Part shown: positions 9,003 through 17,706 of the stretch, one piece after another
Layout: each line of letters begins with the position of its first letter
Position numbering within the stretch: position 1 is the stretch's first letter
Source of the DNA: Sphingopyxis sp. H073
Lineage (GTDB): Bacteria > Pseudomonadota > Alphaproteobacteria > Sphingomonadales > Sphingomonadaceae
Direction of reading: 5' to 3'
DNA: 64,000 nt
Assembly (NCBI RefSeq): GCF_001468395.1
Contig: NZ_LNSG01000007.1
Span: 62,001 to 126,000, forward strand
Translations under genes and position numbers: made by a program
The notes under the pieces: generated by a model
The model's input: only the letters and a program-made list of their open reading frames with translations
Database searches by the model: none
What the model was told of the DNA's origin: nothing

Positions 9003-10670
9003 ATGACGGACGCAGGGGTAGCCTCACCCATCGATAGCGGCCAGAGCGAGCGCAAGGTCATCCTTGCCTCGTCGCTCGGCACGATCTTCGAATGGTATGA
9101 TTTCTACCTCTACGGCCTGCTCGCGACGATCATCTCGGCGAAATTTTTTTCGGGCGTCAACGAGACGACCGGCTTCATTTTCGCGCTCGCGGCGTTCGCG
9201 GCGGGTTTCGCCGTAAGACCGTTCGGCGCGCTCGTCTTCGGGCGCATCGGCGACCTCGTCGGGCGCAAGAACACCTTTCTCGTCACCATGGGCCTGATGG
9301 GCCTCTCGACATTTCTCGTCGGCTTGCTGCCAACCTATGCCTCGATCGGTACCGCGGCCCCGGCGATGCTCATCGGCCTCCGCCTGCTCCAGGGGCTCGC
9401 GCTCGGCGGCGAATATGGCGGGGCCGCCACTTACGTCGCCGAGCACGCGCCCGAGGGGAAACGCGGGCTCTTCACCAGCTTCATCCAGACGACAGCGACG
9501 CTCGGGCTGTTCGCGGCGCTGCTCGTCGTCATCGCGGCGCGCTCGGCGATGGGCGAACAGGCGTTTGCCGACTGGGGCTGGCGCATTCCCTTCCTGATCT
9601 CGATCGTGCTGCTCGGCGTCTCGCTCTGGATCCGCCTCCAACTCGAGGAAAGCCCGGTCTTCAGGCAGATGAAGGAGGAAGGGACGACCTCCAAGGCACC
9701 TCTGACAGAAGCCTTCGGCCGCTGGGCGAACCTCAAATGGGTGCTCGTTGCGCTGTTCGGCGCGGTCGCGGGGCAGGCGGTGGTCTGGTACGCGGGGCAA
9801 TTCTATGCGCTCTTCTTCCTCGAGAAGACGCTGAAGGTCGACGGTGCGACGGCGAACATCCTGATCGCCATCGCGCTGGCGCTCGGCACCCCCTTCTTCA
9901 TCCTGTTCGGCTGGCTGAGCGACCGGATCGGACGCAAGCCGATCATCCTCGCGGGCTGCGCGCTCGCCGCACTCACCTATTTTCCCACCTTCCAGCTTCT
10001 CACCACCGCCGCCAATCCGGCGATGGCAAAGGCGCAGGAGGCCGCGGCGGTAACCGTCACCGCCGATCCCGGCTCGTGCGCCTTCCAGTTCGATCCGGTC
10101 GGCAAGAACAAGTTCGAAAGCACCGGCTGCGACATCGCCAAGTCGGCGCTGGCGAGGGCGGGGGTGAGCTATACAAGCGTGACGCGCGAGCGGATCACGG
10201 GCGAGGGCGCCGACGTCTGGGTCGGCAAGAGAATCCTGATCGCGCCGGATCCCTGGCGCCTTGCCGAGGAGGATCGCGCGGGCGCGGCCGAGGCGTTCCG
10301 CAAGGAGCTCGCCGCCGCGACCGCCGCCGCGGGCTACCCCGAAAAGGCCGCTCCCGCCGCGATGAACAAGCCGCTCGTCGTCGCAATTCTCTTCTGGCTC
10401 GTGCTGTTGGTGACGATGGTCTACGGCCCGATCGCGGCGCTTCTGGTCGAGCTCTTTCCCAGCCGCATCCGCTATACCGCGATGTCGCTGCCCTATCATA
10501 TCGGCAATGGCTGGTTCGGCGGCTTTCTGCCGACGACCACCTTCGCAATGGTCGCGGCGACGGGCAATGTCTATTACGGCCTCTGGTATCCGGTCATCGT
10601 CGCGGCATCGACCGTCGTCGTCGGCCTGTTGTTCCTGCCCGAAACCTTCCGCCGCCCGATTCACCAATAG
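9003..10670 (+). CDS. MFS transporter, metabolite:H+ symporter (MHS) family, with extra-cytoplasmic insertion
   Basis: Inner-membrane symporter of 555 residues. The family signatures are GTIFEWYDFYLYG in helix 1, GRIGDLVGRKNTF in the first cytoplasmic loop, and the repeat version LSDRIGRKP after helix 8. MHS relatives carry organic acids, shikimate or compatible solutes; the substrate cannot be read from sequence. The protein is about 110 residues longer than typical members. The excess lies at about residues 337-455 between membrane helices, is soluble in character, has two Cys (GSCAF and STGCD), and is followed by the remaining C-terminal helices. The neighbours do not suggest a substrate. 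Confidence 0.85.
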   Translation: MTDAGVASPIDSGQSERKVILASSLGTIFEWYDFYLYGLLATIISAKFFSGVNETTGFIFALAAFAAGFAVRPFGALVFGRIGDLVGRKNTFLVTMGLMGLSTFLVGLLPTYASIGTAAPAMLIGLRLLQGLALGGEYGGAATYVAEHAPEGKRGLFTSFIQTTATLGLFAALLVVIAARSAMGEQAFADWGWRIPFLISIVLLGVSLWIRLQLEESPVFRQMKEEGTTSKAPLTEAFGRWANLKWVLVALFGAVAGQAVVWYAGQFYALFFLEKTLKVDGATANILIAIALALGTPFFILFGWLSDRIGRKPIILAGCALAALTYFPTFQLLTTAANPAMAKAQEAAAVTVTADPGSCAFQFDPVGKNKFESTGCDIAKSALARAGVSYTSVTRERITGEGADVWVGKRILIAPDPWRLAEEDRAGAAEAFRKELAAATAAAGYPEKAAPAAMNKPLVVAILFWLVLLVTMVYGPIAALLVELFPSRIRYTAMSLPYHIGNGWFGGFLPTTTFAMVAATGNVYYGLWYPVIVAASTVVVGLLFLPETFRRPIHQ

Positions 10671-10726
10671 GGTGGATTGACGGGACGGGCATCGGAGCTA
10701 GGGTCCGCATGCTCGGAGGGGGGCAT

Positions 10727-11767
10727 ATGCAAACGATCGACGAGGATGATTTCGAACCGTTGCCGCCGCGGCGTCCGCTGTTCCGTCGCAAGCGCGTCCT
10801 GATCCCGCTCGGCCTGCTGCTCGCGATCGTCGTCGCCTTCCTCGTTCTGCGTACCCCCGACACCGACCGCGACGCGATGATCGCCAAATATGGCGGGCCG
10901 GGCGCCGCCTTCGCTGCGGGGCCGGCGGGACAGCGCGTCCACTACCGCGATCAGGGCAAGCGCGACGGGCCGGTGCTGCTGCTGCTCCACGGCTCGAACG
11001 CCAGCCTTCAGACGTGGGAGCCGCTGGTGAAGCGGCTTGGAGGCACCTACCGCATCGTGACGCTCGACCTGCCGGGGCATGGGCTCACCGGCGCCACCCC
11101 CGACACCGATTACAGCGCCGACGGCATGATGGCGGCGGTCGATGTCGTGATGGCGAAGCTGGCGCTCGACCATTTCAGCATCGGCGGCAATTCGATGGGC
11201 GGCTGGGTCGCATGGCGCTATGCGCTGGCGCGGCCCGAGCGGATCGACGCGCTGCTGCTGATCGACGCCGCGGGAATGCCGCTGCGCAAGGGCGAAAAGG
11301 CGCCGCCGTCGAACGTCGGCTTCCGCGTCCTCCAATATCCCATCGGCCGCTGGCTCGCGACACAGATCACGCCGCGTTCGCTCGTCGAGGAATCGCTGCG
11401 CGGATCGATCGAGAAGCAGGATATCGTCGATGACGCGATGATCGATCGCTATTGGGAGTTGCTGCGCTTCCCCGGCAACCGCGAGGCGACGGTGCTGCGC
11501 GCGCGGATGGACCGCCAGCCCGCGATGGCGAGCCAGGTGAGCGCGATCACCGCGCCGACATTGATCCTGTTCGGCAAGAAGGACCGGCTGATCAACCCGA
11601 CCGCCGCACAGACCTTCCACGAACGCATCGAGGGGTCGGAGGTCGTGCTGCTGGACGGCATCGGTCATCTGCCGATGGAGGAAGCGCCCGACGAAACCGC
11701 CGCGGCGATCGACGATTTCCTCAAGCGGCAGCTTGTGCCGCGTCCGGCCGATCCAGAAACTCGCTGA
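10727..11767 (+). CDS. Membrane-anchored alpha/beta hydrolase
   Basis: 346 residues. A basic N terminus (RRPLFRRKR) precedes one membrane helix at about residues 25-42, then an alpha/beta-hydrolase domain. The domain shows the oxyanion-loop motif LLLHGSNASLQTWEPL, the nucleophile elbow GGNSMGGW (Ser), the acid region LILFGKKDRLI (Asp), and the catalytic His in DGIGHLPMEEAP. Substrate unknown; esterase or lipase activity is likely. The ATG at 10727 follows GGAGGGGGG. The 3' end overlaps that of the convergent PHA-depolymerase-like gene by 47 bases. Confidence 0.8.
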   Translation: MQTIDEDDFEPLPPRRPLFRRKRVLIPLGLLLAIVVAFLVLRTPDTDRDAMIAKYGGPGAAFAAGPAGQRVHYRDQGKRDGPVLLLLHGSNASLQTWEPLVKRLGGTYRIVTLDLPGHGLTGATPDTDYSADGMMAAVDVVMAKLALDHFSIGGNSMGGWVAWRYALARPERIDALLLIDAAGMPLRKGEKAPPSNVGFRVLQYPIGRWLATQITPRSLVEESLRGSIEKQDIVDDAMIDRYWELLRFPGNREATVLRARMDRQPAMASQVSAITAPTLILFGKKDRLINPTAAQTFHERIEGSEVVLLDGIGHLPMEEAPDETAAAIDDFLKRQLVPRPADPETR

Positions 11768-12473
11768 TCCGCGTCGCGATCTTCGCGGCGTGGGTGAAGG
11801 GGAAGAGGTGCGATCCCGGCACCACTTCCAGCACCGCACCGTCGATCAGGTCGGCGATCGCCTGCCCATGGCCCGCGGGGACGACGCCGTCGCGTTCGCC
11901 CATCAGGATGAGGACGGGCGTGTTCTTGAGGTGCGGCAGCATCGCCGCGCTCGTCCAGCCCGCCATCGCCATGGTCTGATAGGTGAGGCCCAGCGGGGTT
12001 GCGGTTGGCAGCTTGAGCCCGCTTGCGAGCATATCGTCGTCGAGCAGCGCCGCCCAGCCGATGCCGGGCGCGCCGACCGACGGCGTCGTCGCCATCAGGA
12101 CCATCCGCCGGATACGGCCCGGAAACTGCACCGCGATTTGCTGGGCCAGCGCGCCGCCCCAACTGAATCCCGCAAGGTCGATCTGTGCTTGATCGAACCG
12201 GTCGGCGATCTCCATTACGATGGCCGCCATCGTCGGCGCGTTATAGGGCAGGATCGCGTCGGGCGACCCACCGACCCCCGGCATGTCGAGCGTCCACACC
12301 TCGCGGCCGTGAATCTGCGCGAGCAGCGGTGCGGCGGCGGCGATGTCGGCGCCGATGCCGTTAAGGAACAGCAGCGGCGTTCCGGACGCACCCGCCCGCC
12401 AGCGCGCGACGCGCAGCGTAAGGCCATAGACATGCTGGGTGCTGATTTCGGGACGCCCGCCGATCCTGCTCAT
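11721..12473 (-). CDS. Alpha/beta hydrolase resembling intracellular poly(3-hydroxyalkanoate) depolymerase (PhaZ type)
   Basis: 250-residue hydrolase. Features typical of medium-chain-length PHA depolymerase are FLNGIGADI in the oxyanion loop, DMPGVGGSPD, the nucleophile elbow GFSWGGALAQQIA (Ser), the acid in LILMGERDGVVP, and the His in GSHLFPFTHA. In the family it releases hydroxyacids from PHA granules. The start at 12473 was chosen because the conserved sequence begins at MSRIGGRPEI; the upstream in-frame extension is Arg-rich and reads through the neighbouring small gene. No phaC or phasin is adjacent, so a more general esterase role is possible. Confidence 0.72.
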   Translation of the reverse strand: MSRIGGRPEISTQHVYGLTLRVARWRAGASGTPLLFLNGIGADIAAAAPLLAQIHGREVWTLDMPGVGGSPDAILPYNAPTMAAIVMEIADRFDQAQIDLAGFSWGGALAQQIAVQFPGRIRRMVLMATTPSVGAPGIGWAALLDDDMLASGLKLPTATPLGLTYQTMAMAGWTSAAMLPHLKNTPVLILMGERDGVVPAGHGQAIADLIDGAVLEVVPGSHLFPFTHAAKIATRISEFLDRPDAAQAAA

Positions 12474-12519
12474 GCGATCGGCCTTGGCACAAACTGGTGA
12501 CGGACGAAAGTCCGCCGCC

Positions 12520-12759
12520 TCAATCGGCCACCTTCGCCGCCTCGGCCGCCTTTTCGTAGCGCAGGCAGTCGAAGATCTTCCCGCCGGCAAGGAAGACCGA
12601 GCCGGTGCAGGCGAGCAGCAGCAGCTTGCCGCCGACCCCCGGATAATGGTCGATATACGCCATGCCGCGTGCCATGGCGCCGACGGCAAGGGCATAAATG
12701 ATGAGGCACGCTTCGAAGCGGGTCTTGATGACGAACAGGCGACCGATTTTTTTCAGCAT
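12520..12759 (-). CDS. Small conserved membrane protein of unknown function
   Basis: 79 residues starting MLKKIGRLF with GGGAG about 7 bases upstream of the ATG. Two hydrophobic segments (about residues 12-32 and 42-58) are separated by a short polar loop (YIDHYPGVGG). The tail is charged (CLRYEKAAEAAKVAD). No domain is recognised; such two-helix proteins are widespread in sphingomonads. It lies 46 bases upstream of the PHA-depolymerase-like gene on the same strand and may be co-transcribed. Confidence 0.65.
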   Translation of the reverse strand: MLKKIGRLFVIKTRFEACLIIYALAVGAMARGMAYIDHYPGVGGKLLLLACTGSVFLAGGKIFDCLRYEKAAEAAKVAD

Positions 12760-13131
12760 CACCATCTCCCGAAGCAAGGGATGTGCCAGTGGCGCAAATC
12801 CTTGATTCGGCGCGCCGGGCTTATGGTAAACTGTAAATTAACCCGACAGAGGAGGGAAGGGGCGGTTCGGATTGGAATGGGAAGCTGTCCTGCGTTCGTT
12901 CGTCATCGTGTCCCGAATTCCAAAGTTCAGGAAAGTTCAGTCCATTGCATCGCCGGTTTGGAAGGGGGGGCGAACGCATCTCGCATGTCTCGCCGCGGCC
13001 GCGCCTGCAAGCCGGACCGCGACCGCCTTTCTTCACCGAATGAAAGAGCCAGATGAAGGCTGGCACGGCAGGATAATGTAGGAAAGGCTTATTTGAGGGT
13101 GGTGTCTGCATTGGGGTGGATTCGAGACATT

Positions 13132-13204
13132 CGTCACCCCTGACTTGATCCGGGGTCCACGACTTCAACGCCGCGATGGATCCCGGATCAAGTCCGGGAT
13201 GACG
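13132..13204. repeat. Intergenic inverted repeat, family A
   Basis: Nearly the same element as at 5228, including the spacer resemblance (CACGACTTCAACGCCGCGAT here, CACAACTTCAACGCCTGCGA there). Arms CTTGATCCGGGG and GGATCAAGTCCGGGATGACG. The shared spacer shows that the whole 70-base unit, not just the arms, has been copied. Confidence 0.9.
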
Positions 13205-13217
13205 AAGAAAGGAATAT

Positions 13218-13350
13218 CCTCCCTGTCGCGCAGCGATGGGGAGGGGGACCGTCGCCGCAGGCGATGGTGGAGGGGCGGCAACGTCGCGCCATTTGCCCCT
13301 CCGTCAGCGCTTCGCGCTGCCACCTCCCCATGGCTTCGCCACGGGGAGGA
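13218..13350. repeat. Intergenic inverted repeat, family F (TCCCC...CGATGGGGAGG type)
   Basis: Composite of nested short hairpins: TCGCGCAGCGATGGGGAGG on the left, GCGATGGTGGAGGGG, then CCCCTCCGTCAGCGCTTCGC and CACCTCCCCATGGCTTCGCC followed by ACGGGGAGGA on the right. The outer and inner arms are mutually inverted. It ends about 30 bases after the astB stop codon and could serve as its terminator. Confidence 0.75.
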
Positions 13351-13380
13351 ACCAAACGGCAACCTCCGGTCGAAACCCGT

Positions 13381-14628
13381 CTAGATCAATTCCGCCAGCC
13401 CCAGCGCCTCCAGCAACGCCGAGCGCGCGCGCTGGACGTCACGGACCAGCGCCGTCGAGGCGAGGTCGCCGGGCGCGATCGCTTCGGGCCAATGCGCGGC
13501 AACGACGTCGGCGATCCGGTCGAGCTTCGCGGGGTCGGCGAGGAAGCGCGGGTCGACGGTCGACGGGTCGGCGACGACGCGCAGGCGCAGGCAGGCGGGG
13601 CCGCCGCCGTTCGCCATCGACTGGCGGACATCGACCGGCAGCAGGCGGCGGATCGGTCCGTTGCCCGCGACATGCGCCTCCAGCCAGGTCCAGACCGCGG
13701 GCGTCTCGCGCGCTTCGGTGGGGAGAACGAGCCCCATGCCGCCATCGGGCAGGCTGACGAGCTGGGCGTTGAACAGATAGGATTTGATCGCCTCGGGCAG
13801 GCTGACCGCGCTCGCGGGCACCTCGACGATCTCGACATCGGGGAAGGCGGCGCGGATTTGCGCGTGCGCGCCTTCGCGATCCTCGAACGCGGTTTCGTGC
13901 GTGAACAGCACATGCTCGTTCGCGACCGCGACGACGTCGTTGTGAAAGGCGCCGCCCTGGATCGCGGTGTCCGACTGGCGGATGAACAGCGTGCGCGAGG
14001 GATCGAGCTTGTGCTTGCGCGCGATCGCCTTCGATGCGTCGATATGCTGGCGCGCGGGGAAGCGGCCGCCACTCAACCCGTAAACGAAGATTTCGACGCC
14101 GGCCGATCCGTGCCCCGAACAGAGCCGCATATGGTTCGCCGCGCCCTCGTCGCCGAACGGCGCGGGAACCGGACCATGCACCGCGAACGCCGGATCGGCG
14201 AAGGCGATGCGCAGCTGCGCCAGCGTCCCCGGCCATTCATGGCTGCGGTGCGGCATGGTGACGAGGTTGGCGACGGTGAGGTGGCATTTGCCGTCGCCGC
14301 TATCGGGCGCGGGCGAGACGGTCGCGGCGTTCGCGGCCCACATCGACGAGGCTGACCACGCCTGCGCGCGCAGGTGCGGCTCGGCGGTATCGAGCGAGGT
14401 GCACAGCGTTTCGAGCCACGGCGCGTCGGGCCGGTCGAGCGGCATGAAGAAGCCTTGGCGAAGCCCGAGCGCGATATTGTGGCGCATCTTCTCGATGCCC
14501 TGCAACGCCGCCGCACGCGGCTGCGACACATCGCCCGCGTTTGACGCCGATGCGATATTGCCGCGGCTGAGCCCCGCATAATTGTGCGTCGGGCCGATGA
14601 TGCCGTCGAAATTGATTTCGGTGAGCAT
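13381..14628 (-). CDS. astB: N-succinylarginine dihydrolase
   Basis: Second enzyme of the arginine succinyltransferase (AST) pathway: N2-succinylarginine to N2-succinylornithine, CO2 and ammonia. The 415-residue length is usual for the family. It begins MLTEINFDGIIGPTHNYAGLS, the AstB signature, and keeps CSGHGSAGVEIFVYG, FHNDVVAVANEHVLFTHE and MANGGGPACLRLRV, which carry the amidinotransferase-fold catalytic Asp/Glu, His and Cys residues. It follows astA by 3 bases on the same strand. AstC, AstD and AstE are not in the window. Confidence 0.95.
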   Translation of the reverse strand: MLTEINFDGIIGPTHNYAGLSRGNIASASNAGDVSQPRAAALQGIEKMRHNIALGLRQGFFMPLDRPDAPWLETLCTSLDTAEPHLRAQAWSASSMWAANAATVSPAPDSGDGKCHLTVANLVTMPHRSHEWPGTLAQLRIAFADPAFAVHGPVPAPFGDEGAANHMRLCSGHGSAGVEIFVYGLSGGRFPARQHIDASKAIARKHKLDPSRTLFIRQSDTAIQGGAFHNDVVAVANEHVLFTHETAFEDREGAHAQIRAAFPDVEIVEVPASAVSLPEAIKSYLFNAQLVSLPDGGMGLVLPTEARETPAVWTWLEAHVAGNGPIRRLLPVDVRQSMANGGGPACLRLRVVADPSTVDPRFLADPAKLDRIADVVAAHWPEAIAPGDLASTALVRDVQRARSALLEALGLAELI

Positions 14629-14631
14629 GGC

Positions 14632-15633
14632 TTACCTCCCGATCCAGCTGATCGGATCGCCGGCCCCGACCCCCAGCACCTCTGCCGCATGGGGATCGAT
14701 CGTCCCACCCGCGCCGACCGTGCCGAAACAGCAGCGGAAATCGCGCAGCTGACCGGTCGCGATCAGCGCGTCCTCGCCGCCCTCGGCAATGCCGCTCACT
14801 TCGACATGCTTCGCATCGCGGATGCTCGCGACCTGATCGGTGCGCGCGGTCATCGTCGGGCCGCCGTCGAAAATGTCGACATAATTTTCGAAGGCGAAGC
14901 CCTCATTCTCCAGCATCCGCATCGCCGCACGTCCGGTCGGGTGCGGGACGCCGATCACCGCGCGCGCGGTTTCGGGCAGCATCGCGATATAGACGGGGTG
15001 TTTGGGCATCAGGTCGGCGATGAACTGGTTGCCATGGACCGCGTTGAACTGGTCCGCCTCCTGGAAACTCATCCCGAAGAATTTGCCGGCGACCCCGTCC
15101 CAGAAGGGCGATCCGCCCGCTTCGTCGATCACCCCGCGCAGCTCGGCGAGGATGCGGTCGCCGAAGCGCGCGCGGTGCCGTGCGATGAACAGATAGCGCG
15201 AGCGGGCGAGCAGCAGCCCGAGCCCGCCGGCGCGCGCCGCGGGGTGGAGGAACAGTCCGCCGACCTCGCTCGACCCGTTGAGGTCGTTGCTCAGCATCAG
15301 TACCTGCGCGTGGAAGGTGCGGCCGAGCTGTTCGCTATGCTTGCTGTCGGTGCCGATGCGATAGGAATAAAAGGGCCAGCGCTGGCCAACCTGCCCGAAA
15401 ATCTGGCAGGTGCCGCGCACCTCGCCGCTGTCCAGATCCTCGAGCACCATCAGGTACAGCTCGTCGGCCGGATATTCCTTTTCCGACGCGAATCCGGCCT
15501 CGGCACGCTCCAGCTTGGCGCGCAGCGCCTTCTTGTCGGGGGGGAGGTTGGTGAAGCCGCCGCCCGTCAGCTTCGCCATCTCGTAAATGCTCTGCAGGTC
15601 GCCCGGCTTGGCCGCCCGGATCACATAATTCAC
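14632..15633 (-). CDS. astA: Arginine N-succinyltransferase
   Basis: First enzyme of the AST pathway, transferring succinyl from succinyl-CoA to arginine. 333 residues, single-chain form. Family motifs: IRAAKPGDLQSIYEMA at the N terminus, GGGFTNLPPDK, SSEVGGLFLHPAAR, and FFGMSFQEADQFNAVHGNQF with LMPKHPVY. The start overlaps the stop of the upstream M20 hydrolase by 4 bases (ATGA), and astB follows 3 bases later, giving a tight three-gene unit. Confidence 0.95.
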   Translation of the reverse strand: MNYVIRAAKPGDLQSIYEMAKLTGGGFTNLPPDKKALRAKLERAEAGFASEKEYPADELYLMVLEDLDSGEVRGTCQIFGQVGQRWPFYSYRIGTDSKHSEQLGRTFHAQVLMLSNDLNGSSEVGGLFLHPAARAGGLGLLLARSRYLFIARHRARFGDRILAELRGVIDEAGGSPFWDGVAGKFFGMSFQEADQFNAVHGNQFIADLMPKHPVYIAMLPETARAVIGVPHPTGRAAMRMLENEGFAFENYVDIFDGGPTMTARTDQVASIRDAKHVEVSGIAEGGEDALIATGQLRDFRCCFGTVGAGGTIDPHAAEVLGVGAGDPISWIGR

Positions 15634-16841
15634 ACAGTCCCCCGTTCCGCTATTCTCATCATGGTCAGCGCCGACAGCTGCGCGCGTTCGGCGAGGCTGT
15701 CGACGATCAGAAATTCGTCCGAGCTATGGATCGCGCCGCCGCGCGGACCCATCGTGTCGACCACCGGCACGCCGCATGCCGCGATATTGTTGCCGTCGCA
15801 GACGCCGCCGGTTGCCTTCCAGCGGATCGGCGGCAGGCCGAGCGCGGCGCCGCAGTCGCGCACCAGTTCGAACAGCCGGGTCGCGGCCGGATCGAGCGGC
15901 TTGGGTGGCCGGTTGAAGTTGCCGTGGATATGGCAATGCACGTCGTGCTCGCGGGAAACTGCGGCGACCGCGTCGCGGAGCGCGGCTTCGGCCGCCGCCA
16001 TCGCCTCGGGAGTCGAAGGGCGCAGGTTGACGCGCAAGATCGCAGAATCGGGCACGACATTGTTCGGGCCGCCGCCGTCGATTTTCGCCGGGTTGACCTT
16101 GAGGTCGGGCGATTTCAGCGCGTTCAGCCGCAGCGCCAGATCGGCGGCGGCGATCAGCGCGTTGCGGCCGTCCTCGGGGTTGCGGCCGGCGTGCGCCGAC
16201 AGGCCGTGGACGATCACCGAGAAATTGCCGCTGCCGGGCCGCGCGCCGGCAAGGCCCCCGTCGGGCAATGCGGGCTCGTAGGTCAGCGCCGCGGTCTTGC
16301 CCTTCGCGAGTTCGGCGATCAGCGCGGCCGAGGCGTGGCTGCCCGTCTCCTCGTCGCTGTTGATCATCACGTCATAGCCGATGCGCGGCGCAAACGGCGA
16401 GGTTTCGAGCGCCTTCAGCGCCGCGAGGATCACCGAAATGCCCGCCTTCATGTCGGCGGTGCCGGGGCCGTTGAGCACGCCGGGCTCGAGCCATTGAAGC
16501 GTCTGGAACGGATGATCGGCGGGAAATACCGTGTCCATGTGGCCGGTCAGCAGCAACTGGACCGGCGCGTCGGGCCGGACGCGGAGGTGGAGGTGGTCGC
16601 CGCGCTGCGCGGTGCGGATGTTGCCGGCGGCGTCGACGCTTTCGACCGGATCGGGCGCGACGAGGCGGATGTCGCCCGGCAGCGCCGCAAAAGCATCGGC
16701 GAGATGACCGGCGACGGTCCTGAGCCCCGCAAGGTTGCCGGTGCCGCTGTTCACGGTCGCCCATTGTTCGACCTGCGCGAGCATCGGCGCATCGGCGGCG
16801 CGTTCGATCGTCGCGTTTTCGGTGGCGGTGAGGCTGGTCAT
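15630..16841 (-). CDS. M20-family metallohydrolase (glutamate carboxypeptidase-like) in the ast operon
   Basis: 403-residue co-catalytic zinc hydrolase. Metal-binding and catalytic motifs are LLTGHMDTVFP (His, Asp), NGPGTADMKAG (bridging Asp), NSDEETGS (Glu-Glu) and the distal His in GAIHSSDE. The dimerisation domain (around residues 200-310) contains GLSAHAGRNPEDGRNA. The family removes N-acyl or C-terminal groups from amino acids. Because it is translationally coupled to astA and astB, it may deacylate an AST intermediate such as succinylornithine or succinylglutamate; this is inference. Its other neighbour, the spermidine-synthase-like gene, lies 52 bases upstream on the same strand. Confidence 0.82.
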   Translation of the reverse strand: MTSLTATENATIERAADAPMLAQVEQWATVNSGTGNLAGLRTVAGHLADAFAALPGDIRLVAPDPVESVDAAGNIRTAQRGDHLHLRVRPDAPVQLLLTGHMDTVFPADHPFQTLQWLEPGVLNGPGTADMKAGISVILAALKALETSPFAPRIGYDVMINSDEETGSHASAALIAELAKGKTAALTYEPALPDGGLAGARPGSGNFSVIVHGLSAHAGRNPEDGRNALIAAADLALRLNALKSPDLKVNPAKIDGGGPNNVVPDSAILRVNLRPSTPEAMAAAEAALRDAVAAVSREHDVHCHIHGNFNRPPKPLDPAATRLFELVRDCGAALGLPPIRWKATGGVCDGNNIAACGVPVVDTMGPRGGAIHSSDEFLIVDSLAERAQLSALTMMRIAERGTV

Positions 16842-16893
16842 CGCATGGCTATAGCCAGCCGAACCGGGCTTTGCGACCCCTTGTCATTGCCGG

Positions 16894-17577
16894 TCAAAGG
16901 GCACGCGCGAACCAGATGATGTGCCGCGGCCCCTTGCCGTTGCTGCGCGCCCGCACGACGACTTCCTCGACCGCGAAGCCCGATTCTTTCAGGCGGCGTG
17001 AAAATTTGGCGTCGGGCGCGGCAGACCAGATCGCCAACAGTCCGCGGGGCCGCAGCGCGGCCTTCGCGCGCGCAAGTCCGCCCATCGAATAGATGCGGTC
17101 GTTGCTCTCGCGCGTCAGACCGTCGGGGCCGTTGTCGACGTCGAGCAATATCGCGTCGAACGATTGCGCCGCGCCGCCGATCACGCCCGACACATCGGTG
17201 ATGCGCAGCTCGACGCGCGGGTCGTCGAGCGCCCCGGCGGTCAGCTCCGCCATCGGCCCGCGCGCCCAATCGATGATCTCGGGCACCAGTTCGGCGACGG
17301 TGACGCGCGCGTCCGGGCCGAGCCGCGCCAGGGCCGCGCGCAGGGTAAAGCCCATGCCATAGCCGCCGATGAGCAGGTGCGGGGCCCCACCCTTTTCGGC
17401 GTCGCCGCGCAGCCGGTCGCAGCTCATTTCGGCAAGCGCTTCCTCGGAGCCGCTCATCCGGGTGCTCATCAGGTCATTGCCATCGAGCGCGATCGTGAAA
17501 TCCTTGCCGCGCCGATAGAGATGGAGCGCATCGCCGCCGGGGACGGGCGCTGTGCCGAGATGTTCGCGCGGTATCAT
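16894..17577 (-). CDS. Spermidine-synthase-like Rossmann-fold protein
   Basis: 227 residues related to the catalytic domain of spermidine synthase/SAM methyltransferases: GGYGMGFTLRAAL as the nucleotide loop, VTVAELVPEIIDW, and DAILLDVDNGPDGL in the active-site region. The N-terminal beta-hairpin domain typical of true spermidine synthases is short, and the polyamine-binding residues are not obvious, so the reaction is uncertain. The start at 17577 (MIPREHLGT) is the first ATG giving a compact domain; a far longer in-frame reading runs antisense to malate synthase and was rejected. It may be the first gene of the ast-containing unit. Confidence 0.72.
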   Translation of the reverse strand: MIPREHLGTAPVPGGDALHLYRRGKDFTIALDGNDLMSTRMSGSEEALAEMSCDRLRGDAEKGGAPHLLIGGYGMGFTLRAALARLGPDARVTVAELVPEIIDWARGPMAELTAGALDDPRVELRITDVSGVIGGAAQSFDAILLDVDNGPDGLTRESNDRIYSMGGLARAKAALRPRGLLAIWSAAPDAKFSRRLKESGFAVEEVVVRARSNGKGPRHIIWFARAL

Positions 17578-17706
17578 GCCGGGGCCTATAGCGGTCTGCG
17601 CGGGCATTGGCACCCCATTGCCAAGCTGCTGCATTCGCGGCATAGGGCGGCGGCCCTTTCCTCCCCGGATTCCATTGCGCGATCGCGCTGACCAAAGGGT
17701 GCTTGA

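Larger units (their letters stand above)
12760..13380. other. Gene-free interval with two repeat elements
   Basis: 621 bases without a supportable gene. The left part would hold the promoter of the small membrane gene. The right half is occupied by a family A repeat (13132-13204) and a family F repeat (13218-13350). Open frames here are short, disagree between strands and encode no recognisable protein. Confidence 0.6.

Noticed and set aside
9737-10726. N-terminal extension of the membrane-anchored alpha/beta hydrolase
   Set aside because: It overlaps the MHS transporter in another frame. The hydrolase starts at 10727 after a clear Shine-Dalgarno sequence.
12821-13168. Small minus-strand frame in the 12.8-13.4 kb gap
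   Set aside because: It runs into a family A repeat (its start encodes the repeat arm), has no ribosome-binding site and no recognisable features.
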